Shown: positions 55,721 to 64,000 of the stretch, piece after piece
Layout of the letters: every line of letters starts with the position of its first letter
Numbering within the stretch: the stretch's first letter is position 1
NCBI RefSeq assembly: GCF_016861975.1
Contig: NZ_BOMB01000010.1
Span: forward strand, 310,001 to 374,000
Direction of reading: 5' to 3'
Origin: Actinocatenispora rupis
Lineage (GTDB): Bacteria; Actinomycetota; Actinomycetes; Mycobacteriales; Micromonosporaceae
DNA: 64,000 nucleotides
Notes under the pieces: generated by a model
What the model saw: only the letters and a program-made list of their open reading frames with translations
What the model was told of the DNA's origin: nothing
Database searches by the model: none
Made by a program: the position numbers and the translations under genes

Positions 55721-56523
55721 GCCAGCACGATGTCGAAGCCGCCGTCGTCCTCGCGCGGGTCCGGCCGCTCCGGCCCCTGCGGCACCGGGTACTCGTCGAC
55801 GAGCATCGTGCCCGGCCCCGGCCACGTCGCCTGCGTGACCTCGATCGGGTCGCCCTTCTGGTCGCTCGCCACGTGCAGCAGCACCAGTACCGGCGTGTCT
55901 GGGCGGACGCGCAGGAGTTCGGCCTCCTGCCGGGTGGGTTGGCGGGCGGTGATGTGGTCGCGGGCGCGGGCGTACCGCCGGCCGGTGGCCTCCTCGACCG
56001 CCAGGTACAGCGGGCCGCGCACGGTGTCGAGCGTCTCCAGCCCGCTGCCGGCGACCTCGGTGGGCAGCAGCCACGTCGTACCGACCTCCGCGGGCTGGTC
56101 GCCGAGGTGGAGCACGTGCCGCCGCACGACCAGTTCCGTGCCCGCCTCCACCCCGAACGCGTGCGCCACGTCCTCCGGCGCCCCCTGCCGCCCCACCGAG
56201 ATCACGTGCTGGCGGTACCGCACCGGCATGTCCCGGTGGTACCCGCGGGCCCGGCCGTACCGGGCGCGGGACAGCCGGTGCATCTGCCGCCGGCTGCCGC
56301 GCACGAACGTGCCCGACCCCGGTCGCGTCAACACCAGCCCCTCCACCCGCAACTGGTCGATCGCGCGCTGCACCGTCTGCCGCGCCACCCCGTACCCCTC
56401 GGCCAGGGACGGGATCGACGGCAGCCGCTCGCCCGGCGGGTACGTCCCGGCGCGGATCGCGGACCGCAGCTGGTCGGCGATCTGCCGGCTCGGTGACTCG
56501 GCGACACCCGGATTGATCTCCAC
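55717..56523 (-). CDS. GntR family regulator with UTRA domain
   Basis: This 268-residue regulator has an N-terminal GntR winged helix (SRQIADQLRSAIRAGTYPPGERLPS, GVARQTVQRAIDQLRVEGLV, PGSGTFV). Its HutC-type UTRA ligand domain (about residues 90-245) contains PAEVGTTWLLPTEV and ARDHITARQPTRQEAELLRV. The start GTG 56523 has GAGGAGG six bases upstream. The open frame before it is not coding. It is transcribed with the BKACE gene and probably controls it. A CCTAGG-centred segment at 56565-56580 may be part of its promoter or operator. Confidence 0.9.
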   Translation of the reverse strand: MEINPGVAESPSRQIADQLRSAIRAGTYPPGERLPSIPSLAEGYGVARQTVQRAIDQLRVEGLVLTRPGSGTFVRGSRRQMHRLSRARYGRARGYHRDMPVRYRQHVISVGRQGAPEDVAHAFGVEAGTELVVRRHVLHLGDQPAEVGTTWLLPTEVAGSGLETLDTVRGPLYLAVEEATGRRYARARDHITARQPTRQEAELLRVRPDTPVLVLLHVASDQKGDPIEVTQATWPGPGTMLVDEYPVPQGPERPDPREDDGGFDIVLA

Positions 56524-56720
56524 GGCAGCCTCCTCGGCCTCGGACCGCCCTACCGTACCCCAGCTACCTAGGATGATCTGCCCGCCGCGCCGCACACCAC
56601 CCCTGCCGGAATCGGTCGGTGCGGACGCGTCGGCGGGCACGCCGAGGGCGAACGGCCGGATGCGCGCGAACGCCGGCCCGTCAACGGCTCGTCCGGTACC
56701 CGAGGGGTCAGGCCGCGGGG

Positions 56721-57698
56721 TCAGTGGATCCGGCTGGCCCAGGCGGTGAGGGTGGCGGTGAACGACGGCAGCCGGGCGAGCTGCTCGGTGGCGCGGGTGG
56801 CCGCGGCGGCCGGGTCGGTGGAGCCGGGCGGCTGCTGGCCGAGGCTGCTGCGGAGGCGTTCGGCGATCCGGCCGAGATGCAGGCCGAGCCGTCGGGCGAG
56901 CGCGTCGCGTCCGGTCGGCACCGGTCCACCACCCGCCTCCCGGTACGCGGCGAGTACGGCGTGGAAGGTGGTGGCGTCGGGTGTCGTGCGCTGGTGCCGG
57001 GCGAGGTCGTACGCGGCGTGCGCGAGTTCGAGGCCGGCGCTGTCGGGGCCGGCGGTGTCCCAGTCGACGAGCAGCGGCCCGGACGGCGTGACGAGCACGT
57101 TCCACGGTTCGACGTCGCGGTGGGTGAGTACGTGGTCGGCGGCGTCGCGGAACGCGGCGCGGATCCGTACGGACGCGTGCAGGAGGTGGGGGAGGTGCCG
57201 GCGCAGCGCGGGCGCCCAGGGCAGGCCCCGGTCGTGGCCGGCGGTGAGCCAGCCGCGCCACTCGCGCTCGTCGTGGAGGCCGTACCAGTAGGGGGCGGGG
57301 ACGGTGGTGCAGCGGGCGACGGCGTGCAGCCGGGCGAGGGTGCTGCCGAGCCATCCGGCGAGGTCGTCGTCCGCGGTCGCCGCGCGCCCGTCGACCCACT
57401 CGTACGCCCGCGCGGTGCCCCACCCGGCCACGTCGGTGACGTACCCGAAGGTGGGGGTGACGGGCGGGACGGGGCGGGGAAGGGCGATGCCGGCGGCGCG
57501 GGCCCGGCGTTCGAGGTCCATCGCGGCGGCCAGCTCGTCGCGCCAGCCGGTGTGGTCGACGCGCTTGACGAAGACCCGACCGGCGGTGGTGTCGAGCCGC
57601 CACGTCGGCTGGCTCGTGTACACGACGGGCACGAGTGGCCCGGTCGGCCGGCCCAGCCCGAACGCCGCGGCGACGGCGGGTGCCGCCTCCGGGGTCAC
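56721..57698 (-). CDS. Phosphotransferase (APH/choline kinase-like)
   Basis: This 325-residue aminoglycoside-phosphotransferase-fold protein has the nucleotide-binding lysine in GRVFVKRVDHTGW. The catalytic loop is LTHRDVEPWNVLV and the metal loop LLVDWDTAGPD. The substrate is unknown; a small metabolite is as likely as an antibiotic. The GTG start lies two bases after the PAC2 stop on the same strand, so the two genes are co-transcribed. Confidence 0.85.
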   Translation of the reverse strand: MTPEAAPAVAAAFGLGRPTGPLVPVVYTSQPTWRLDTTAGRVFVKRVDHTGWRDELAAAMDLERRARAAGIALPRPVPPVTPTFGYVTDVAGWGTARAYEWVDGRAATADDDLAGWLGSTLARLHAVARCTTVPAPYWYGLHDEREWRGWLTAGHDRGLPWAPALRRHLPHLLHASVRIRAAFRDAADHVLTHRDVEPWNVLVTPSGPLLVDWDTAGPDSAGLELAHAAYDLARHQRTTPDATTFHAVLAAYREAGGGPVPTGRDALARRLGLHLGRIAERLRSSLGQQPPGSTDPAAAATRATEQLARLPSFTATLTAWASRIH

Positions 57699-57700
57699 GG

Positions 57701-58558
57701 TCAGCGCGGGGCGGGGCCGCCGCCGCGCCGCCGCAGGTACTTCTCGAACTCCTTGGCGATCTCGTCGCCGGACAGCGCCTCCAGCCCCGGCTCGCCGTCG
57801 CGCTGCTCCAGCGACCGCACGTAGTCGGCGATCTCGGAGTCGGCCTCGATCAGCTCGCGGACCTGCTCCTCCCAGTCGGCGGTGTCGACCTCCAGGTCAC
57901 CGGTCGGGACGGGCAGGTCGAGCACCTCCTCGACCCGGTGCAGCAGGCCGAGGGTGGCCTTCGGGCAGGGCGGCTGGCTGGCGTAGTGCGGCACGTGCGC
58001 CCAGAACGACACCACGTCCAGCTCGGCGCGCGCGGCGGCCTCGTGCAGCACCCCGACCACCCCGGTCGGCCCCTCGTACTTGGTGGGGGCGAGGGCGAGG
58101 CGGGACAGCAGCGCCGAGTCGGTGGCGGTGCCGGTGATCGGCAGCGGCTGGCTGAACGGCACGTCGGCGAGCAGCGCGCCGAGCAGCACCACCTGGTCGA
58201 TCTCCAGCCGGTGGCAGACGTCGAGGATCTCGTCGCAGAAGCTCTTCCACCGCATGTTGGGCTCGATGCCGCGGAGCAGGACGACGTCACGCTCGGCGCC
58301 GGGCACGTCGCAGCGGTAGAACCGGCTGGTGGGCCACTCGATCTCGTCGGGGCCGCCGTCGCCCATGGACACGGTCGGCCGGGTGACCTGGAAGTCGTAG
58401 TACGTCTCCGGGTCGAGCTCCTCGACCGGGCTGGCGTTCCAGGCGCTGCGCAGGTGGTCCACCGCCGCGGTGGCAGCGTCGGCCGCATCGTTCCACCCCT
58501 CGAAGGAGGCGACGAGCACGGGGGAGCGGAGCACCGGAAGTCCGTCGAACTCGGTCAC
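57701..58558 (-). CDS. PAC2 family protein
   Basis: This 285-residue PAC2 protein has VLVASFEGWNDAADAATAAVDHL, VVLLRGIEPNMRWKSFCDEIL, and VVLLGALLADVPFSQPLPITGTATDSALL, then SFWAHVPHYASQPPCPKATLGLL. Eukaryotic relatives are proteasome assembly chaperones. Actinobacterial copies may act around the proteasome, but that is not settled. It is divergent from metH, with a 164-bp gap. No cobalamin riboswitch was recognised in that gap. Confidence 0.9.
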   Translation of the reverse strand: MTEFDGLPVLRSPVLVASFEGWNDAADAATAAVDHLRSAWNASPVEELDPETYYDFQVTRPTVSMGDGGPDEIEWPTSRFYRCDVPGAERDVVLLRGIEPNMRWKSFCDEILDVCHRLEIDQVVLLGALLADVPFSQPLPITGTATDSALLSRLALAPTKYEGPTGVVGVLHEAAARAELDVVSFWAHVPHYASQPPCPKATLGLLHRVEEVLDLPVPTGDLEVDTADWEEQVRELIEADSEIADYVRSLEQRDGEPGLEALSGDEIAKEFEKYLRRRGGGPAPR

Positions 58559-58722
58559 CGCGCAAGCCTACGTCGAGCCACCGACAACCCCGGCGCCCGG
58601 CTACCGCGGCATCTGCCGAACGTCGGGTTGTTCACCTGTTCGACCTCGTACGTTGGTGGTGTCCGGTACGGTCGACCGACGGCCGGCGAGCGGTCCCGGA
58701 GCCGCACGGATAGCCTTAGCCC

Positions 58723-61700
58723 GTGGCAAGCTTCGCGAACCTACTGGACATCGTCCGTGACCGCGTCCTGATCGCCGACGGCGGCATGGGCACCATGCTG
58801 CAGGCGGCCGACCCGTCACTGGACGACTTCGAGGGCCATGAGGGCTGCAACGAGATCCTCAACGTCACCCGGCCGGACGTCGTCCGCGGCATCCACGAGG
58901 CCTATTTCGCGGCCGGGTCGGACTGCGTGGAGACGAACACGTTCGGCGCCAATTTCGCCAATCTGGGTGAGTACGGGATCGTCGAGCGCACCGAGGAGCT
59001 CGCCGCGGCGGGCGCCCGGCTGGCCCGGGAGGTGGCCGACGGCTGGTCCACGCCGGACCGGCCGCGGTTCGTCCTGGGCTCGATCGGCCCCGGTACCAAG
59101 CTGCCGACGCTCGGCCACGCGCCGTACGCGACGTTGCGCGACGCGTACCAGAGTTGTGCGGCGGGGTTGATCACGGGCGGTGCGGACGCGCTGATCGTGG
59201 AGACCTGCCAGGACCTGTTGCAGGCCAAGTCGGCGATCGTCGGCGCGCACCGCGCGATGTCCGCCGCCGGCCGGAAACTGCCGCTGATCTGCCACGTCAC
59301 CGTGGAGACGACCGGCACGATGCTGGTCGGCAGCGAGATCGGCGCGGCGCTGACGGCGCTGGAGCCGCTGGGCGTCGACTTCATCGGGCTCAACTGCGCG
59401 ACCGGCCCGGCCGAGATGGCCGAGCACCTGCGGTACCTGTCGCAGCACGCGCGTACCCGGCTGTCGGTGATGCCGAACGCCGGCCTGCCGGAGCTGACCC
59501 CGGACGGCGCCCGCTACCCACTGACGCCGGACGAGCTGGCCGACGCGCTGCACGAGTTCGTCACCTCGTACGGGGCGGGTCTGGTGGGCGGGTGCTGCGG
59601 CTCGACGCCGGAGCACATCGCGAAGGTCGCCGAGCGCGTCGCCGGCGTCACTCCGGCCACACGCGCGCCGGAGAGCGAGGCGGGCGTCGCCTCCGTGTAC
59701 CACCACGTGCCGTTCCGGCAGGACGCCGGCGTACTGATGGTGGCGGAGCGGACGAACGCGAACGGGTCGAAGGCGTTCCGGGAGAAGATGCTGGCCGGTG
59801 ACTTCGCCGGCTGTGTGGAGATCGCGCGGGACCAGACGCGGTCCGGCTCGCACCTGCTGGACCTGTGCGTCGACTACGTGGGCCGGGACGGCACCGCGGA
59901 CATGCGGGAGATCGCCGGCCGGTTCGCCACGGCGAGCACGCTGCCGATCATGCTGGACTCGACCGAGCCGCAGGTGCTGGAAGCGGGCCTGGAGATGCTC
60001 GGCGGCCGCTGCGTGATCAACTCGGTGAACTACGAGGACGGCGACGGCCCGGGTTCCCGGTTCCAGCGGGCGATGCCGTTGATCAAGGAGCACGGCGCGG
60101 CGGTCGTGGCGCTGTGCATCGACGAGGACGGCCAGGCCCGTACGGCGGACTGGAAGGAACGGGTCGCGGTCCGGCTGGTCGAGGACCTGACCGGCAACTG
60201 GGGCATGGCACAGTCGGACATCCTGCTCGACTGCCTGACGTTCCCGGTGTCGACGGGGCAGGAGGAGACGCGGCGCGACGCGCTGGAGACGATCGAGGCG
60301 ATCCGCCGCATCCACGAGCGGTACCCGGAGGTCAACTTCACCCTCGGCGTGTCGAACGTGTCGTTCGGGTTGAACGCGGCGGCCCGCCAGGTGCTGAACT
60401 CGGTGTTCCTGCACGAGTGCGTACAGGCGGGGCTGACCTCGGCGATCGTGCACGCCAGCAAGATCCTGCCGATGTCGAAGATCCCCGACGAGCACCGCGA
60501 GGTCGCCCTCGACCTGGTGTACGACCGGCGCCGCGAGGGGTACGACCCGTTGCAGCGGCTGATCGAGCTGTTCGAGGGTGTGGACGCGGCGAGCGCGCGG
60601 GCGAGCCGGGCCGAGGAGCTGGCGGCGCTGCCGCTGGAGGAGCGGCTCAAGCAACGCATCGTCGACGGCGAGCGCAACGGTCTCGACGAGGACCTGGCGG
60701 CGGCGCTGGCGAGCGGCCGCAAGGCGCTGGAGATCGTCAACGACATCCTGCTGGACGGGATGAAGGTGGTCGGCGACCTGTTCGGGTCGGGCCAGATGCA
60801 GCTGCCGTTCGTACTCCAGTCGGCCGAGGTGATGAAGGCGGCCGTGGCGTACCTGGAGCCGCACATGGAGGCGACCGACGACTCGGGCAAGGGCACGATC
60901 GTGCTGGCCACGGTCAAGGGCGACGTGCACGACATCGGCAAGAACCTGGTCGACATCATCCTGTCGAACAACGGGTACACGGTCGTGAACATCGGCATCA
61001 AGCAGCCGATCGCGGCGATCCTGGACGCGGCCGAGGAGCACAACGCCGACGTGATCGGCATGTCCGGGCTGCTGGTCAAGTCGACCGTGGTGATGAAGGA
61101 CAACCTGGCCGAGATGATGGCCCGCGGGATGCACTCCCGGTTCCCGGTGATGCTCGGCGGCGCCGCGCTGACCCGGGCGTACGTGGAGGACGACCTGCGC
61201 GGGCAGTTCGACGGCGAGGTGCACTACGCGAAGGACGCGTTCGAGGGCCTGGCGTTGATGGACCGGGTGATGGCCGCCCGCCGCGGCGGCGCGCCGGTCG
61301 TCGACGCGGAGCGGGAGGCGAAGCTGGCGGAGCGGCGGGCCCGCCGGGAGCGGCAGCGCACCCTGGTCGCCGACACCGCCCCCGACCTGTACGACGCGTC
61401 CGTCCGGTCCGACGTGGCGACCGACGTGGACGTGCCGCGCCCGCCGTTCTTCGGGACGCGGGTGGCGAAGGGCATCCAGCTCGCGGAGTACGCGGCGATG
61501 CTGGACGAGCGGGCCACGTTCCTCGGGCAGTGGGGGCTGAAGCCGACCCGCGGTGGCGGCGGCCCGTCGTACGAGGAGCTGGCGGAGACCGAGGGCCGCC
61601 CGCGCCTGCGGTACTGGCTGGACCGGTTGGCGGCGGAGAAGGTGCTGGAGGCGGCCGTCGTCTACGGCTACTTCCCGTGCTACTCGGAGGGCAACGACCT

Positions 61701-62247
61701 GGTCGTCCTCGACGAGAACGCGCACGCCGAGCGGGCCCGGTTCACCCTGCCGCGGCAGCGTCGCGAGCGGCGGCTGTGCATCTCCGACTTCTTCCGTCCG
61801 AAGGAGTCGGGTGAGCTGGACGTGGTGGCGTTCCAGCTGGTCACGGTGGGTTCGGCGATCAGCGAGTACACGGCGAAGCTGTTCGCGGACAACGCCTACC
61901 GGGACTACCTGGAGGTGCACGGGCTGTCGGTGCAGCTGGCCGAGGCGCTCGCGGAGTACTGGCACCGCCGGATCCGTACCGAGCTGGTGCTGCCGGGCGG
62001 GACCAGCGTGGCCGACTCCGACCCGGGCGACCTGGCCGGCATGCTCAAGGTCGACTACCGCGGTTGCCGCTACGCGTTCGGCTACTCGGCCTGCCCGGAC
62101 CTGGAGGAGCGCGCGAAGGTGGTGTCGCTGCTCGACTCGGAGCGGATCAACGTGTCGCTGTCGGAGGAGTTCCAGCTGACGCCGGAGCAGTCGACCGACG
62201 CGCTGGTCGTGCACCACCCGGAGGCGAGCTACTTCAACGCCCGCTGA
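58723..62247 (+). CDS. metH: Cobalamin-dependent methionine synthase MetH
   Basis: MetH transfers a methyl group from methyl-tetrahydrofolate to homocysteine through cobalamin. This 1174-residue enzyme has all four modules. These are homocysteine binding (VLIADGGMGTMLQ; zinc cysteines in GLVGGCCGSTPEH), the pterin domain (AERTNANGSKAFRE), B12 binding (VKGDVHDIGKN with the lower-ligand His, then MSGLLVKSTVVM), and the C-terminal AdoMet reactivation domain (YRGCRYAFGYSACPD). GTG 58723 gives ASFANLLDIVRDRVLIADG. A long hairpin terminator follows at 62264. Confidence 0.96.
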   Translation: MASFANLLDIVRDRVLIADGGMGTMLQAADPSLDDFEGHEGCNEILNVTRPDVVRGIHEAYFAAGSDCVETNTFGANFANLGEYGIVERTEELAAAGARLAREVADGWSTPDRPRFVLGSIGPGTKLPTLGHAPYATLRDAYQSCAAGLITGGADALIVETCQDLLQAKSAIVGAHRAMSAAGRKLPLICHVTVETTGTMLVGSEIGAALTALEPLGVDFIGLNCATGPAEMAEHLRYLSQHARTRLSVMPNAGLPELTPDGARYPLTPDELADALHEFVTSYGAGLVGGCCGSTPEHIAKVAERVAGVTPATRAPESEAGVASVYHHVPFRQDAGVLMVAERTNANGSKAFREKMLAGDFAGCVEIARDQTRSGSHLLDLCVDYVGRDGTADMREIAGRFATASTLPIMLDSTEPQVLEAGLEMLGGRCVINSVNYEDGDGPGSRFQRAMPLIKEHGAAVVALCIDEDGQARTADWKERVAVRLVEDLTGNWGMAQSDILLDCLTFPVSTGQEETRRDALETIEAIRRIHERYPEVNFTLGVSNVSFGLNAAARQVLNSVFLHECVQAGLTSAIVHASKILPMSKIPDEHREVALDLVYDRRREGYDPLQRLIELFEGVDAASARASRAEELAALPLEERLKQRIVDGERNGLDEDLAAALASGRKALEIVNDILLDGMKVVGDLFGSGQMQLPFVLQSAEVMKAAVAYLEPHMEATDDSGKGTIVLATVKGDVHDIGKNLVDIILSNNGYTVVNIGIKQPIAAILDAAEEHNADVIGMSGLLVKSTVVMKDNLAEMMARGMHSRFPVMLGGAALTRAYVEDDLRGQFDGEVHYAKDAFEGLALMDRVMAARRGGAPVVDAEREAKLAERRARRERQRTLVADTAPDLYDASVRSDVATDVDVPRPPFFGTRVAKGIQLAEYAAMLDERATFLGQWGLKPTRGGGGPSYEELAETEGRPRLRYWLDRLAAEKVLEAAVVYGYFPCYSEGNDLVVLDENAHAERARFTLPRQRRERRLCISDFFRPKESGELDVVAFQLVTVGSAISEYTAKLFADNAYRDYLEVHGLSVQLAEALAEYWHRRIRTELVLPGGTSVADSDPGDLAGMLKVDYRGCRYAFGYSACPDLEERAKVVSLLDSERINVSLSEEFQLTPEQSTDALVVHHPEASYFNAR

Positions 62248-62263
62248 CCCGGATCCGGACCGT

Positions 62264-62295
62264 CCGGCCCGGCCCGCGTGATGCGGCCGGGCCGG
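62264..62295 (+). terminator. metH terminator hairpin
   Basis: ccggcccggcc (62264-62274) pairs perfectly with ggccgggccgg (62285-62295) over a ten-base loop, 17 bases after the metH stop. Confidence 0.75.
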
Positions 62296-62359
62296 CCGCG
62301 TACCCGGCGTGACCCGTTCGGCCCGGCCCGCCGGGAGCGCGGCGGGCACGATGGTCGGC

Positions 62360-62809
62360 ATGGACGGTCGGATCGAGGGCACCGGGCCGCGCGGGTCGCG
62401 GCACGACTACTGGGGTGTGGTCCTGGAGGCGCCGGACGCCCCGGCGCTCGCCCGGTTCTACGCCGAGCTGCTGGGGTGGCGGATCGCTTCCGCGGAGCCG
62501 GGTTTCGCGACGGTCGGCCCGCCGGACGGGGTGGCGTACCTCGGGTTCCAGACGTCGCGGGAGTACCGGCCGCCGGTGTGGCCGGCCGACGGCGGGGCCG
62601 CGCAGCAGATGATGATGCACCTCGACTTCGAGGTGTCGGACCTGGCCGCGGCGCTCGCCCACGCCCGCCGGCTGGGTGCTCGGCCCGCCACCCTCCAACC
62701 CCAGGAGTCGGTACGGGTCCTGCTCGACCCGGCCGGCCACCCGTTCTGCCTGTACGTCGACGACACGTCCGGATCGTCACCCGGCACCGCCGGTACGGTC
62801 ACGCGCTGA
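62360..62809 (+). CDS. VOC family (glyoxalase-like) protein
   Basis: This 149-residue vicinal-oxygen-chelate fold protein has two beta-alpha-beta repeats. The first contains HDYWGVVLEAPDAPALARFYAELLGW, and the second starts MMMHLDFEVSDLAAALAHARRLGAR and ends LLDPAGHPFCLYV. Metal ligands are probably His near the N-terminus, His in MHLDFEV and a late Glu-like position. The substrate is unknown. ATG 62360 (MDGRIEG) is used; ATG 62351 would add three residues. Confidence 0.85.
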   Translation: MDGRIEGTGPRGSRHDYWGVVLEAPDAPALARFYAELLGWRIASAEPGFATVGPPDGVAYLGFQTSREYRPPVWPADGGAAQQMMMHLDFEVSDLAAALAHARRLGARPATLQPQESVRVLLDPAGHPFCLYVDDTSGSSPGTAGTVTR

Positions 62810-62895
62810 TGGATCATGGCGGCGGCGCGGTGACCTGGGCCACGAGACGCTCCCGGTACGCGGTGGGCCGGCCGCGGCACCGGCAGGATCGGGGC

Positions 62896-63561
62896 ATGCA
62901 GACCACCACCGGCCTCGCCGCCGTACTGTTCGACATGGACGGAACCCTCGTGGACAGCGAGAAGGTCTGGACCGTCGCGCTGTACGAGCTGGCCGAGAAG
63001 CTCGGCGGCCGGCTCTCCGACGCGGCGCGTGCCGCAATGGTCGGTACCAACATGTCGCGGTCGATGGCGATCCTGCACGACGACCTGGGGCTGCCGGCCG
63101 ACCGGGACACCGCCGACAGCGTGGCCTGGCTGGAGGACCGGATGGGCGAGCTGTTCGCCGACGGTCTGGTCTGGAAGCCGGGCGCGCAGGAACTGCTCGC
63201 CGCGGTCGCCGCCGCGGACATCCCCGCCGCGCTGGTCACCGCCACCCGCCGCCGGCTGGTCGAGACCGCGCTGGAGACCATCGGCCGGCGCTACTTCGCC
63301 GCCGTGGTGTGCGGCGACGACCTGGACGAGACCAAGCCGCACCCGGCTCCGTACCGGACGGCGGCGACGCTGCTGGGCGTCCCGCCGGCGCGCTGCGTCG
63401 CCATCGAGGACTCGCCGACCGGGCTGGCCAGCGCCCGCGCCGCCGGCTGCGTCGTCGTCGGCATCCCCAGCGAGGTCGACCTCACCGGTACGCCGGGCGT
63501 CACGCTCGTCGACAGCCTCACCGCCGTCGACGTGTCGTACCTGCGCAGCCTGGTCGCCTGA
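62896..63561 (+). CDS. HAD family phosphatase (beta-phosphoglucomutase-like)
   Basis: This 221-residue HAD enzyme has the nucleophile motif LFDMDGTLVDSE, motif II in LVTATRRRLVE, the lysine in ETKPHPAPY and the acidic motif IEDSPTGLASARAAG. A helical cap is inserted after motif I (about residues 20-90), as in beta-phosphoglucomutase and related phosphatases. The substrate is unknown. It is co-directional with the VOC gene (86-bp gap) and convergent with the FtsX-type permease. Confidence 0.9.
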   Translation: MQTTTGLAAVLFDMDGTLVDSEKVWTVALYELAEKLGGRLSDAARAAMVGTNMSRSMAILHDDLGLPADRDTADSVAWLEDRMGELFADGLVWKPGAQELLAAVAAADIPAALVTATRRRLVETALETIGRRYFAAVVCGDDLDETKPHPAPYRTAATLLGVPPARCVAIEDSPTGLASARAAGCVVVGIPSEVDLTGTPGVTLVDSLTAVDVSYLRSLVA

Positions 63562-63583
63562 CGGCGAACGGGCCAGGGGCGGG

Positions 63584-63620
63584 CGAACGCCGGGTCGGGG
63601 GAGACCCGGCCCGGCGTTCG
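63584..63620. terminator. Hairpin between convergent genes
   Basis: cgaacgccg (63584-63592) pairs with cggcgttcg (63612-63620). An inner ggtc/gacc pair (63593-63596 with 63603-63606) extends the stem past a short internal loop. Confidence 0.65.
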
Positions 63621-63628
63621 GTGCCCGC

Positions 63629-64000
63629 TCACTCGTACGCGATGGCGCCGAGCACGTTGAGCCGGGCGGCGCGTACCGAGGGCAGGATCGCCGCGACGAC
63701 GCCGATCACCGCCGCCAGCACCAGGTACGCGATCATCAGCCCCCACGAGAAGCTCAGGTACTTGATGCCCTGGTCGTGGAGGGCCCGGACGACCGCGGCG
63801 CCGAGGCCGGCACCGACCGCGAGGCCGAGTACGGCGCCGAACACCGAGATGGTCACGGACTCGACGGTGATCATGCTCATCACCTGCCGGCGCTTCATGC
63901 CGATGGCGCGCAGCAGTCCCAGTTCGCGGGTGCGTTCGATGACCGACAGGGCCAGCGTGTTGACCACGCCGAGCGCGGCGATGATGATCGCCAGCGTCAG
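63629..64000 (-). CDS. ABC transporter permease, FtsX/MacB-type (C-terminal part)
   Basis: Only the last 124 codons or so are in the window; the gene continues past 64000. The visible part has LAIIIAALGVVNTLALSVIERTRELGLLRAIG, MKRRQVMSMITVESV, two further hydrophobic helices and the typical ending AAILPSVRAARLNVLGAIAYE. This is the C-terminal FtsX domain of MacB/LolC-like permeases. The ATPase partner is presumably outside the window. Confidence 0.88.
   Translation of the reverse strand: MTLAIIIAALGVVNTLALSVIERTRELGLLRAIGMKRRQVMSMITVESVTISVFGAVLGLAVGAGLGAAVVRALHDQGIKYLSFSWGLMIAYLVLAAVIGVVAAILPSVRAARLNVLGAIAYE

Noticed and set aside
58559-58722. Cobalamin riboswitch upstream of metH
   Set aside because: No B12-box-like sequence or extended structured leader was recognised in the 164-bp gap.
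58816-62382. Minus-strand open frame nearly as long as metH
   Set aside because: It is a complement shadow of metH, with no recognisable domain and no start context.
1-64000. tRNA, rRNA or insertion sequence genes
   Set aside because: No tRNA-like cloverleaf, rRNA block or transposase motif was recognised on reading both strands. A dedicated scan was not possible.

Overview
The window is high-GC actinomycete chromosome, probably Micromonosporaceae; an Actinocatenispora-like genome would fit, but that is inference. The actinobacterial markers are mycothiol cysteine ligase (mshC) next to its usual MSMEG_4193-type/DUF3090/SCO1664 neighbours, an F420-type luciferase-like oxidoreductase, DUF5703 and PAC2 proteins, and an ECF sigma factor divergent from a zf-HC2 anti-sigma. 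The tetranucleotide GTAC is strikingly frequent in the stretches counted.

Layout. (1) 0.3-3.2 kb: an oxidative hexuronate module with uronate dehydrogenase, an IclR regulator and, divergently, L-talarate/galactarate dehydratase. (2) 3.3-6.6 kb: an APC permease and the sigma/anti-sigma pair. (3) 6.8-10.2 kb: a tightly coupled membrane redox operon with a Ser/Gly-rich anchored protein, ApbE flavin transferase, a ferric-reductase-like membrane protein, a NuoF-like protein and a 3Fe-4S ferredoxin. (4) 10.6-20.5 kb: a self-regulated TetR/DHA2 exporter pair with two visible operators and a 14-bp tandem repeat, a SulP transporter, a rhomboid-like protein, a GH116 glycosidase, two small membrane-associated proteins and an EamA transporter. 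(5) 21-42 kb: a hybrid NRPS-PKS operon, the main accessory locus. (6) 42-64 kb: mostly core genes, including Crp/Fnr and YciI, an adenosine-specific kinase, an M20 peptidase, uppP, the mshC neighbourhood, a GntR/BKACE pair, metH, a HAD hydrolase and the edge of an FtsX-type permease.

The NRPS-PKS operon runs MFS exporter, MbtH, NrpsA (A-T-C-T), luciferase-like monooxygenase, NrpsB (C-A-T-E), NrpsC (C-A-T-TE), NrpsD (C-A-T), a KS-ACP protein without an AT, and a P450. All junctions overlap or are at most 4 bp apart. The first C domain of NrpsB has HHIATDWW in place of HHxxxDG, which resembles C domains that follow PKS modules. The assembly order is therefore probably A, D, KS, B, C, not the gene order. 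One module has no A domain and the PKS module has no AT, so two carriers must be loaded in trans.

The least expected signal is a dispersed imperfect palindrome with arms near GGWTCCSTTG and CAASGGAWCC. About 15 copies lie between 1 and 40 kb and no two-armed copy was found after 42 kb. Nine copies are inside genes, all read in the same frame, and in NrpsA they sit in interdomain linkers or enlarged loops. A second palindrome, TCCACWGTGGA, occurs five times.
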